Assembly (NCBI RefSeq): GCF_002846415.1
Contig: NZ_PJMX01000001.1
Location: forward strand, 5,456,001-5,520,000
Source: Streptomyces sp. TLI_146
GTDB lineage: Bacteria; Actinomycetota; Actinomycetes; Streptomycetales; Streptomycetaceae
Direction: 5' to 3'
Length of the DNA: 64,000 bases
The position numbers and the translations under genes were made by a program. A model generated the notes under the pieces. The model was not told the origin of the DNA and ran no database searches. It saw only the letters and a list, made by a program, of their open reading frames with translations. This document shows, piece after piece, positions 17,032 through 24,196 of this stretch. Each line of letters opens with the position of its first letter. Within the stretch, counting starts at the first letter, position 1.

Positions 17032-17044
17032 TAACTTCCGGCCA
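17032..17044 (+). promoter_or_regulatory. -10 element for leaderless start of the class II aldolase-like gene
   Basis: TAACTT (17032-17037) ends six bases before the ATG at 17044, and there is no ribosome site. TTCACC at 17011-17016 may be the -35, though its 15-base spacer is short. Confidence 0.5.
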
Positions 17045-17847
17045 TGACCGCCTACCCACAGCTCCCGGCCCCCGCTCCGGTACCCGTCGACCGGCTCCAC
17101 TTCGCCCTGCCGCCCGTCCACGCCACCCCGGCCGAGGAGCGGCAGCACCGCAAGGAGCGGCTGGCGGGGGCGCTGCGGCTGTTCGCGCGGGCCGGGTGCG
17201 AGGAGGGGGTCTCCGGGCACATCAGCGCGCGCGACCCGGAGTTCGAGGACTGCTACTGGGTGAACCCCTTCGGCGTACCGTTCGCGCGGGTCACCGCGGG
17301 CGAGCTGGTCATGGTCAACGGGGAGGGCCAGGTCGTCGAGGGCCGCTACCACGTCAACCAGGCGGCCTTCGCGGTCCACGCCCAGGTGCACCGGGCCCGC
17401 CCCGAGGTGGTCGCGGTCGCGCACACCCACTCGGTGCACGGGCGGGCGCTGGCGGCGCTCGGCGATCTGATCGAGCCGTACACCCAGGAGGCGTGCGCCT
17501 TCTTCGAGGACCACGCGCTGTTCGACGCCTATACGGGAGTGGTCGTCGACGCCGAGGAAGGGCGCCGGATCGCGGCCGCGCTCGGCCCCTACAAGGCGGT
17601 GATCCTGCGCAACCACGGGCTGCTGACCGTGGGGGACTCGGTGGACGCGGCGGCCTGGTGGTTCCTTTCGATGGAGCGGTGCAGCGAGGTGCAGCTGGCC
17701 GCGCGGGCCGCCGGGAAGCCGGTGCCGATCGAACGCCGGGACGCGGTCGCCACCCGCGACCAGCTGGGCAGTGACCTGGTCGCGTGGATCAACTACCAGC
17801 CGCTGTGGCGCCAGATCAGTGAGTCGGAGCCCGAACTCCTGTCGTAG
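17044..17847 (+). CDS. Class II aldolase/adducin-family protein
   Basis: A 267-residue protein of the fuculose-phosphate aldolase/adducin fold. Zinc-ligand histidines appear in VAHTHS and LRNHGL, and the loop HISARDPEFEDCYWVNPFG is typical of the family. Such proteins cleave or epimerise sugar phosphates or act on related hydroxy acids; no sugar-phosphate gene lies nearby, so the substrate is unknown. The start appears leaderless, since a TAACTT -10 ends six bases upstream and no ribosome site is visible. The preceding terminator makes it an independent unit. Confidence 0.85.
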   Translation: MTAYPQLPAPAPVPVDRLHFALPPVHATPAEERQHRKERLAGALRLFARAGCEEGVSGHISARDPEFEDCYWVNPFGVPFARVTAGELVMVNGEGQVVEGRYHVNQAAFAVHAQVHRARPEVVAVAHTHSVHGRALAALGDLIEPYTQEACAFFEDHALFDAYTGVVVDAEEGRRIAAALGPYKAVILRNHGLLTVGDSVDAAAWWFLSMERCSEVQLAARAAGKPVPIERRDAVATRDQLGSDLVAWINYQPLWRQISESEPELLS

Positions 17848-17967
17848 TACGTCAATTTGATGGTGCGTCAATCACTCGCGCCGCGTTCGCCCGCCGACCG
17901 GCGGACCCCTTTCGTACGGCACAATTCCCTGACAGTCGACATGACTTGAGGGAAGGGCGAGATTTCC

Positions 17968-19215
17968 GTGGCGGTGCAGGAGGCTCGGCAATGCGGTGGT
18001 GACTGCGGTCCCGGTGCGCGGAACGGCCACCGGCGCGCGGTGGCGGAGTTCCTGGCCAAGCGCGACGGGCTCGCCGCCGGGGAAGGGCTGCCCGCCGCCG
18101 TCGCGCACTCCGCCGGGGCGTCCCGCCAGTGGGTGTCGGACGAGCTCACCCAGTCCGCCCGGGCGCTCGCCGAACACGGCCGGGAGGCCGGGCAGGCCTG
18201 GCCGGGCGCGGTCTGGCGGGCCACCCTCGTGAGCGTGTGGGGGAGCGTCGCGGTGCTGGCGCTCGTGGAGGCCTTCACCGCGATCGGCGCGGGCTGGTCC
18301 CACGCCCGGACCGCCGGGCTGGTCGCCGCGCTGGTCGTGGCGGTCGCGCTGACCGGCGCGGGGTGGCTGCACCGGGCGCGCGGCGGACTGCTCGCGCCCG
18401 TCGTCGGCGAGGACAACCGGCTCTCCACCTCGCGCGCGGTGGCCGCCGCCTGGGTGCTGCTGGTGGCCTTCACGGTGCTCCTGCTCGCGGTACGGCTGGC
18501 CGGGGCGTCCGGGGCGAAGGAGCGCGACGCGCTGGTCGAAGGCCTAGGCCTGTCCCGTGGCGCGGGCCTGCTGGCGGTGGTCGCGCTGGTCAGCGCGGTG
18601 ACCGTGGTGGTGCGCCGGGTGGTGGCCGTACGCATCGCGGGGCAGCGGCTCCAGAAGGTGCGCGCGGAGCGGCCGCGCGCCGCCGACCTGCTCACCGACG
18701 ACGCCGGGCGCGGCAGCTTCGCGGACGTCCAGTACGTCCTGGTCTCCACGGTCGCCGTGCTGTTCGCCGCCGTACGGCTGGCCCGGCGGCCCGACCGGCT
18801 GCCCGATCTGCCGTGGGCGCTGGCCTTCCTGGTGGCCGTGTCCGCGCTGACGTACTTCGCCGGGAAGTACGCCGAAGGCGGTCGTCCCGTCGTGCTCTCG
18901 GTGGTCCGGGCGCGCGAGGCGGGCGATCTGGACGCGCCGATCCGTACCGGTGACGACATCGAGATCCGCGGCGCCGGATTCGTGCCGCCCGGAGCGGGCA
19001 CCCCCGACCGGCTCGCCCGGATGGTCGTGCGGATCGGCGCGGTCCATGTCCATGTGCCGCTGATCCCGGTCACCGGCGGCTTCGCCAACCCCAGCGACAC
19101 CGTGCTCACCGTGCCGGTCCCGGTGGACGTCGAGCCGGGCCGGGTGGAGGTGCGGGTGGTCACGGCCGCGGGCGTCGAGACGAACCGCGTCGTCATCGAC
19201 GTCACCGGCGACTGA
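17968..19215 (+). CDS. Multi-pass membrane protein with C-terminal beta-sandwich-like domain
   Basis: I do not recognise the family. The 415-residue protein has a soluble N-terminus of about 70 residues, then hydrophobic segments near 72-95, 100-118, 138-160, 172-192 and, after a charged loop, two more near 235-285. The last 110 residues are soluble and read like an IPT/TIG-type strand-rich domain (GDDIEIRGAGFVPPG, then alternating hydrophobic strands ending NRVVIDVTGD). The GTG start is preceded by GAGGGAAGG at a somewhat long spacing. A structural or envelope role is a guess. Confidence 0.75.
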   Translation: MAVQEARQCGGDCGPGARNGHRRAVAEFLAKRDGLAAGEGLPAAVAHSAGASRQWVSDELTQSARALAEHGREAGQAWPGAVWRATLVSVWGSVAVLALVEAFTAIGAGWSHARTAGLVAALVVAVALTGAGWLHRARGGLLAPVVGEDNRLSTSRAVAAAWVLLVAFTVLLLAVRLAGASGAKERDALVEGLGLSRGAGLLAVVALVSAVTVVVRRVVAVRIAGQRLQKVRAERPRAADLLTDDAGRGSFADVQYVLVSTVAVLFAAVRLARRPDRLPDLPWALAFLVAVSALTYFAGKYAEGGRPVVLSVVRAREAGDLDAPIRTGDDIEIRGAGFVPPGAGTPDRLARMVVRIGAVHVHVPLIPVTGGFANPSDTVLTVPVPVDVEPGRVEVRVVTAAGVETNRVVIDVTGD

Positions 19216-19232
19216 CCCCTCGCTGGACCCGG

Positions 19233-19277
19233 ATCACCGACCGCGACCCGGATCACCGACCGGACCATCACCGACCG
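19233..19277. repeat. Three short direct repeats after the membrane protein gene
   Basis: ATCACCGACCG occurs at 19233, 19252 and 19267 in the gap before the DoxX gene. Function unknown; it could be slippage-generated sequence or a binding site. Confidence 0.5.
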
Positions 19278-19386
19278 GACCGGCACCGCCACCCACCGAA
19301 ACCAGTTGAGGCGTGAACCGGTTGAGCCGTCCGCCCCTTCCGTACGTATGGTCAGGTGACAGGGGTTACGGAAGGCGGGAACGGCG

Positions 19387-19917
19387 ATGGCACACGGAAA
19401 TCTCACCCGGACGCGAGGCGGAGTGGCCACCGGCGGGGGCCTGCGGGGCCTGAAGGAGACGGCCGGCAGGTACGCGCTGCTGCCGCTGCGCGTCTTCCTC
19501 GGCGTCACCTTCGTCTACGCCGGGTTCGACAAGCTCACCGGCGGCACCACCACCCTCAAGGCGAGCGGCCCCGGCTCGCTCGGGGAGCTGATGCACTCGG
19601 TGCGCGACAGCTCCGCGATCCCCGCCCTCGTCGACCTCGCCCTCAAGAGCCCGGTCGGCTTCGGATACGCCATCGCCCTCGGCGAGATCGCCGTCGGACT
19701 CGGCATCCTGGTCGGCCTGTTCGGCCGGCTCGCGGCGGCCGGCGGCGCGCTGATCTCGCTGAGCCTGTGGCTGACCGTGAGCTGGGCGACCACGCCCTAT
19801 TACTACGGCAACGACCTGGCCTATCTGATGGCGTGGCTGCCGCTGGTGCTCGCCGGGACGCCGCTGCTGTCCGCCGACGCCTGGCTGGCGTCGCGGCGCC
19901 GCCTGCGCACCTCGTAG
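19387..19917 (+). CDS. DoxX-family membrane protein
   Basis: A 176-residue protein with four hydrophobic helices and the DoxX signature near the first helix (LPLRVFLGVTFVYAGFDKL). DoxX proteins are small quinone- or redox-associated membrane proteins; in mycobacteria one partners with superoxide dismutase and a thiosulfate sulfurtransferase, but neither is encoded here. GGAAGG lies upstream of the ATG, and a TATGGT -10-like element lies near 19346. Its last 97 bases overlap, tail to tail, the gene on the opposite strand. Confidence 0.85.
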   Translation: MAHGNLTRTRGGVATGGGLRGLKETAGRYALLPLRVFLGVTFVYAGFDKLTGGTTTLKASGPGSLGELMHSVRDSSAIPALVDLALKSPVGFGYAIALGEIAVGLGILVGLFGRLAAAGGALISLSLWLTVSWATTPYYYGNDLAYLMAWLPLVLAGTPLLSADAWLASRRRLRTS

Positions 19918-20087
19918 GCGACCCAGCTGGCGAGCCCGGCCAGGCCGAGGCCGCCGCAGACCAGCGGGATCACCACGTACCAGGGTGTCTGCCACTCGTC
20001 GGCCGCGTCGCCCGCGAACAGGACGGCGGTCGCCAGCATCACCGTTCCGATGATCAGGCGGCCGGGGCGGAACTCATGACGCGGCAC
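19821..20087 (-). CDS. Small two-helix membrane protein
   Basis: An 88-residue protein with two hydrophobic segments (about 10-27 and 36-60), an Arg cluster (RRRRR) and a polar Ser/Ala-rich tail. The GTG start overlaps the last 14 bases of the PspC membrane protein gene, so the two are probably translationally coupled. The tail is encoded antisense to the end of the DoxX gene. Family not recognised. Confidence 0.65.
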   Translation of the reverse strand: MPRHEFRPGRLIIGTVMLATAVLFAGDAADEWQTPWYVVIPLVCGGLGLAGLASWVAYEVRRRRRDASQASADSSGVPASTSGSHAIR

Positions 20088-21420
20088 GGTCCACCTCCGC
20101 CTGGCCGATGGAGACGTGCAGATCGAGCTCCAGGGTCCCCGCCGGTTTCGCGCCCGCGGGCGGCGGCAGGGTCACGGTCTTCTTCTGGTTGGGCTGGATG
20201 TCGACGTCCTCCGGCTTCTCCGTCGGCAACTGGACGTCGCCGACACCGACCACGATGTGCGCCTTCACGGTCGCGCCCAGCGGCACGACCACCTTGAGCC
20301 GCCCCGCGCCGACCTCCGCGCGCGTCTTCACGCTCTGCCCCACGGGCACCACGACCTTGCTGAGATCGAGGGTGCCCTCGCCCGAACCCAGCGCGTACGA
20401 CGGCTGTACGTCCGCCGCCGCGGCCGGGGTCCAGTCGGTCCTGGTCCACTGGGTCGTGATGGTCTTGGGCATCGCCGAGGCCCCGGCGAGCAGGGCGGCC
20501 GTGAGCACCGCCAGGAACAGCGTGCCGAAGCCGGTGCGCCCCACGAACGCGCTGATCACCAGGCCGAGGCCGAACACCACCAGGGCCGCAGTGAGGCCGA
20601 TCTGGAGCGCGGTGCCCAGCGGCTGGTGGTCCCAGGCGGCCGCGGTGCCGGCGCCGCCCGCGAGCAGCGCGAGCAGGAAGACGAACCCGCCGATGGAACG
20701 CGGGCCCCGGGTGGCCCGGTCGGCCGCCTTCTTGTCGCGGTCCTTCCTGGCGCGCGCGCCGGCGCCGAACGCGGGCACCGCGTCGGCGCCCTCGGCGCCC
20801 CACAGATAGCCGGTGCCGACCGGGCCGGTGGTGCCGTCCTTGACGATCGGGTCGCGCCACCAGGAGGGCGAGACGGGTGTGGGCGGCGCCTTGGTCTCGG
20901 GCGGGGCCGCTCCGGGGCCGAAGGCCGGGGCGGCCCCGGCCGCCGTCTGGGCGGCCGCCGGGTCCGGCGGGGCGTCCGGGGGCATGACCGAGCGGCGCTG
21001 GGACCAGACGCCGATGCCCGCGACCGCCAGCGTCAGCAGCGAGGCGAAGCTCATCACCGAGCCGTTGCTCAGCATGGTCAGGAAGATCCCGCAGCCCGCC
21101 AGCGCCATCAGCACGGCGGCGAGGGCCGGGCCCTCCACCCGGCCGGACAGCAGCCGCCGGGCCTCGTTCTCGTCCTCGTCGTCCAGCGGGAGCAGCAGCC
21201 AGGCGAACCCGTAGAAGACCAGGCCGAGGCCGCTGATGACGGTGAGCACGCCGAACGCGATCCGGAAGATCACCGGGTCGATGTCGCAGTACCGCCCGAG
21301 CCCGCCGCAGACGCCGCCGATCACCTTGTTGCGACCGCTGCGGCGCGGCGGCAGCGCGGCGGGCGCCGGGTCCGGATCCGGGTCCGGCGGCGCGACGGGG
21401 GTCTCGGTCGGCTGAGTCAT
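20074..21420 (-). CDS. PspC-domain membrane protein with C-terminal adhesin-like repeat region
   Basis: I start it at the ATG at 21420 (MTQPTETPVA); a longer frame upstream lacks support. The 448-residue protein opens with a Pro-rich tail, then a PspC domain (NKVIGGVCGGLGRYCDIDPV, about 30-95) with its membrane helix, several further helices, and a C-terminal strand-rich region of alternating hydrophobic and polar residues (about 335-448), like the putative-adhesin/toastrack domains found with PspC. PspC proteins sense membrane stress. It diverges from a PspC-histidine kinase, so the two probably form one envelope-stress module. Confidence 0.85.
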   Translation of the reverse strand: MTQPTETPVAPPDPDPDPAPAALPPRRSGRNKVIGGVCGGLGRYCDIDPVIFRIAFGVLTVISGLGLVFYGFAWLLLPLDDEDENEARRLLSGRVEGPALAAVLMALAGCGIFLTMLSNGSVMSFASLLTLAVAGIGVWSQRRSVMPPDAPPDPAAAQTAAGAAPAFGPGAAPPETKAPPTPVSPSWWRDPIVKDGTTGPVGTGYLWGAEGADAVPAFGAGARARKDRDKKAADRATRGPRSIGGFVFLLALLAGGAGTAAAWDHQPLGTALQIGLTAALVVFGLGLVISAFVGRTGFGTLFLAVLTAALLAGASAMPKTITTQWTRTDWTPAAAADVQPSYALGSGEGTLDLSKVVVPVGQSVKTRAEVGAGRLKVVVPLGATVKAHIVVGVGDVQLPTEKPEDVDIQPNQKKTVTLPPPAGAKPAGTLELDLHVSIGQAEVDRAAS

Positions 21421-21617
21421 GACTCCATGGTGACGGGCGGTGCGCGGGTCCGGCACCCGTCCTGACCCTGGCCTCTCCCTGAGATTGCCCCTGATGCGGA
21501 GCCGGGGCCTCCCCCGGGCGGGGGAGCACGGCTCCCCCGTGCGGGGATCGCGGATCAGGGGCGTCCTGGGGGCTTACCCTGATGCCCGCACCCGCACGGC
21601 CGTGTGACGATCGGTGC

Positions 21618-22898
21618 ATGCCAGTCGCCGCTTCCCGAACCGTGCCCACCGAGGCCGACGAACCCCCCGTGCGCAAGCTCTACCGCTCGGCCGAGGGGCG
21701 GATGCTCGGTGGCGTGGCGCGCGGTCTCGCCGGACACCTCGGGCTGCCGGTCGTCTGGGTGCGGATCGTCTTCCTCGGCCTGTTCATGATCGACGGCCTC
21801 GGGGCGCTGCTGTACGCGGTGTTCTGGTTCGTGGTCCCGCTGGGCCTCGGCGGTACGGCCGCGGAGCCCCGCTCGGCGTTCGAGGTCAGCCCCGACGGCC
21901 GCAGACGGCTGCGCAAACCCGACAAGGGCCAGGTCGTCGCGCTGATCGCGCTCTGCGTCGGCGCGGGGATCTTCGCGAGCAATGTGAACGTGGGCGGCTG
22001 GGCCAGTCCGTACATCTGGCCGACGCTGCTGGTCGGCGCCGGAGTGATCCTGGTGTGGCGCCAGGCGGACAACGCACGGCGGGCCCGCTGGACCGAGGGC
22101 GCCCGGCGGCACCGGCTGCTGCCGGTGGCCCGGGGGCTGGCCGGGGTGGCGCTGGTCGGCGCGGGCTTCACCGGGTTCGTGGTGGTGCGCGGCTCGGCGG
22201 CCCAGCTCGGCAACGTACTGACGGCGGCGCTCGCGGTCATCGCGGGCATAGCCCTGCTGGCGGGCCCCTATCTCGTCCGGATGACCCAGGACCTCTCCGA
22301 GGAGCGCCTGATGCGCATCCGCGCCCAGGAGCGCGCCGAAGTCGCCGCCCATGTGCACGACTCGGTGCTCCACACCCTCACGCTGATCCAGCGCAACGCG
22401 GAGAACGTGGGGGAGGTGCGCCGCCTCGCCCGGGCCCAGGAGCGCGAGTTGCGCGCCTGGCTCTACAAGCCGGAGGGCACCGGCAAGGACGAGTCGGAGG
22501 AGCCGGAGACCCTGGCCGAGGCGGTGAAGAAGGCCGCGGCCGAGGTGGAGGACAAGCACGGAGTGCCGCTGGAGGTCGTGGTCGTCGGCGACTGCCCGCT
22601 CGACGAGCGGCTGTCCGCACAGATGCAGGCCGCGCGCGAGGCGATGGTGAACGCCGCGAAGTACGGTGGCGAGGGCGGCGCCGTCCAGGTCTTCGCGGAG
22701 GTCGAGGGCCGTACGGTCTTCGTGTCCGTACGGGACCGGGGCCCCGGCTTCGATCTGGACGCGGTGCCGGACGACCGCATGGGCGTACGAGAATCGATCA
22801 TCGGCCGGATGCAGCGCAACGGCGGAACGGCGAGGCTGCGTTCGGTGCCCGGTGGGGGCACCGAGGTCGAGCTGGAGATGGAGAGGGCGGACGGATGA
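21618..22898 (+). CDS. PspC-domain sensor histidine kinase
   Basis: Start set at the ATG at 21618 (MPVAASRT). The 426-residue protein begins with a PspC domain (RMLGGVARGLAGHLGLPVVWV, about 28-78), has further membrane helices to about 220, then a NarL-group dimerisation segment with the probable phosphoacceptor in AAHVHDSVLHTL (His about 247) and an ATPase domain (EAMVNAAKYGG, DRGPGFD, GGGTEVELEM). It should phosphorylate the response regulator encoded immediately downstream; their stop and start overlap as ATGA. TACCCT at 21575-21580 could be its -10. Divergent orientation to the PspC membrane protein suggests shared control. Confidence 0.9.
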   Translation: MPVAASRTVPTEADEPPVRKLYRSAEGRMLGGVARGLAGHLGLPVVWVRIVFLGLFMIDGLGALLYAVFWFVVPLGLGGTAAEPRSAFEVSPDGRRRLRKPDKGQVVALIALCVGAGIFASNVNVGGWASPYIWPTLLVGAGVILVWRQADNARRARWTEGARRHRLLPVARGLAGVALVGAGFTGFVVVRGSAAQLGNVLTAALAVIAGIALLAGPYLVRMTQDLSEERLMRIRAQERAEVAAHVHDSVLHTLTLIQRNAENVGEVRRLARAQERELRAWLYKPEGTGKDESEEPETLAEAVKKAAAEVEDKHGVPLEVVVVGDCPLDERLSAQMQAAREAMVNAAKYGGEGGAVQVFAEVEGRTVFVSVRDRGPGFDLDAVPDDRMGVRESIIGRMQRNGGTARLRSVPGGGTEVELEMERADG

Positions 22899-23596
22899 CG
22901 ACGGAGCAGACCCAGGGAGCCCAGGGCGGTGCCGAGCGGCGGGTGCGGGTCGTCCTGGTCGACGACCACCGCATGTTCCGCACGGGAGTCCAGGCGGAGA
23001 TCGGCCGTACCGAGGAGACGGGCGTGGAGGTCGTCGGGGAGGCGGCCGACGTGGACCAGGCGGTCACCGTCATCACCGCGACCCGGCCGGAGGTCGTCCT
23101 CCTCGACGTCCACCTTCCGGGCGGCGGCGGGGTGGAAGTCCTGCGCCGTTGCGCCTCGTTGATGGCGGCCGCGGAGAATCCGGTGCGCTTCCTCGCGCTG
23201 TCCGTCTCGGACGCGGCGGAGGACGTGATCGGGGTGATCCGGGGCGGCGCGCGCGGCTACGTCACCAAGACGATCACGGGGACCGACCTGGTCGACTCGA
23301 TCTTCCGGGTCCAGGAGGGCGACGCGGTGTTCTCGCCGCGGCTGGCGGGCTTCGTCCTGGACGCCTTCGCGTCGACGGACGCGCCGCCGGTCGACGAGGA
23401 CCTGGACCGCCTCACCCAGCGGGAGCGGGAGGTGCTGCGGCTGATCGCGCGCGGCTACGCGTACAAGGAGATCGCCAAGCAGCTGTTCATCTCGGTGAAG
23501 ACGGTCGAGTCGCACGTCTCGGCGGTGCTGCGCAAGCTCCAGCTGTCCAACCGGCACGAGCTGACGCGCTGGGCGACGGCGCGACGGCTGGTCTGA
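22895..23596 (+). CDS. LuxR/NarL-type response regulator
   Basis: A 233-residue regulator: receiver domain (acidic pair 23-24, phosphoacceptor Asp71 in LLDVHLPGG, the conserved Lys in VTKTITG) followed by a LuxR-type helix-turn-helix (LTQREREVLRLIARG to HVSAVLRKLQLSN, about 168-222). It is the partner of the upstream PspC kinase, with which it shares a four-base ATGA overlap. Likely targets are the divergent pspC genes, but no operator was identified. Confidence 0.93.
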   Translation: MTTEQTQGAQGGAERRVRVVLVDDHRMFRTGVQAEIGRTEETGVEVVGEAADVDQAVTVITATRPEVVLLDVHLPGGGGVEVLRRCASLMAAAENPVRFLALSVSDAAEDVIGVIRGGARGYVTKTITGTDLVDSIFRVQEGDAVFSPRLAGFVLDAFASTDAPPVDEDLDRLTQREREVLRLIARGYAYKEIAKQLFISVKTVESHVSAVLRKLQLSNRHELTRWATARRLV

Positions 23597-23727
23597 CGGG
23601 GGCCCGAGCGAACCCCGGGGGGCGGGGTGGAACCGAGGTTGTCGGAACGGCGTCAATTCTCAACGTGCGCTCCTTGCACGGTAGTTGCGATGCGAAGGTG
23701 ATCGTCGGACACGGGGAGGGGTCGGCC

Positions 23728-24186
23728 ATGGGCTTCGACGAGGAGTGGGCGTCGAGCAAGGCGGCAGCGGCGCGGGAGCCGGGGGGTACGCGGCTCAACG
23801 GGGCGTACGACGGGCCGTTCCCGCCGTCGGGTCCGGGCGGTGACAAGGACCTGAACTCCAGCGCCGCGCGGAAGAACACCGCCGCCAACGACATCGAGAC
23901 CGACTTCGAGCCGCACACGAAGACGGCCGGTGCCTGGGCGGACGAGGCCAACGGGACGGCGGTCAAGGCGTTGGCGGGCTGGGCGACCGCGGCCGGGCTG
24001 ACCAAGGCCCAGGAGACCTGGGGGAAGTCGGTCACCGCGTTACTCGGCCGGCTGGCCGGGGAGAAGTCCGCGCTGCGCGGCACGGCGGGCTACTTCCAGA
24101 AGAACGACCTGGGCGTCGGCAACGACTTCGGGCCGCTCATCAGACCGTCCTCGCTCAGCCAGTTCTCGCCGCCGCCGCACGCGTAG
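23728..24186 (+). CDS. Small helical protein upstream of a WXG100-fusion gene
   Basis: A 152-residue protein with GGGGAGGGG before the ATG. There is no signal peptide or membrane helix. The central part (about 45-115) is predicted helical, with TKTAGAWADEANGTAVKALAGWATAAGL reading like one arm of a WXG100/ESX helical hairpin, though a strict WxG turn is absent. Codon 105 is TTA (24040-24042), so full translation may depend on the bldA tRNA. The next gene starts ten bases after the stop, so they form an operon and may be partners. The family is not recognised. Confidence 0.72.
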   Translation: MGFDEEWASSKAAAAREPGGTRLNGAYDGPFPPSGPGGDKDLNSSAARKNTAANDIETDFEPHTKTAGAWADEANGTAVKALAGWATAAGLTKAQETWGKSVTALLGRLAGEKSALRGTAGYFQKNDLGVGNDFGPLIRPSSLSQFSPPPHA

Positions 24187-24196
24187 GAGTCCCGTG

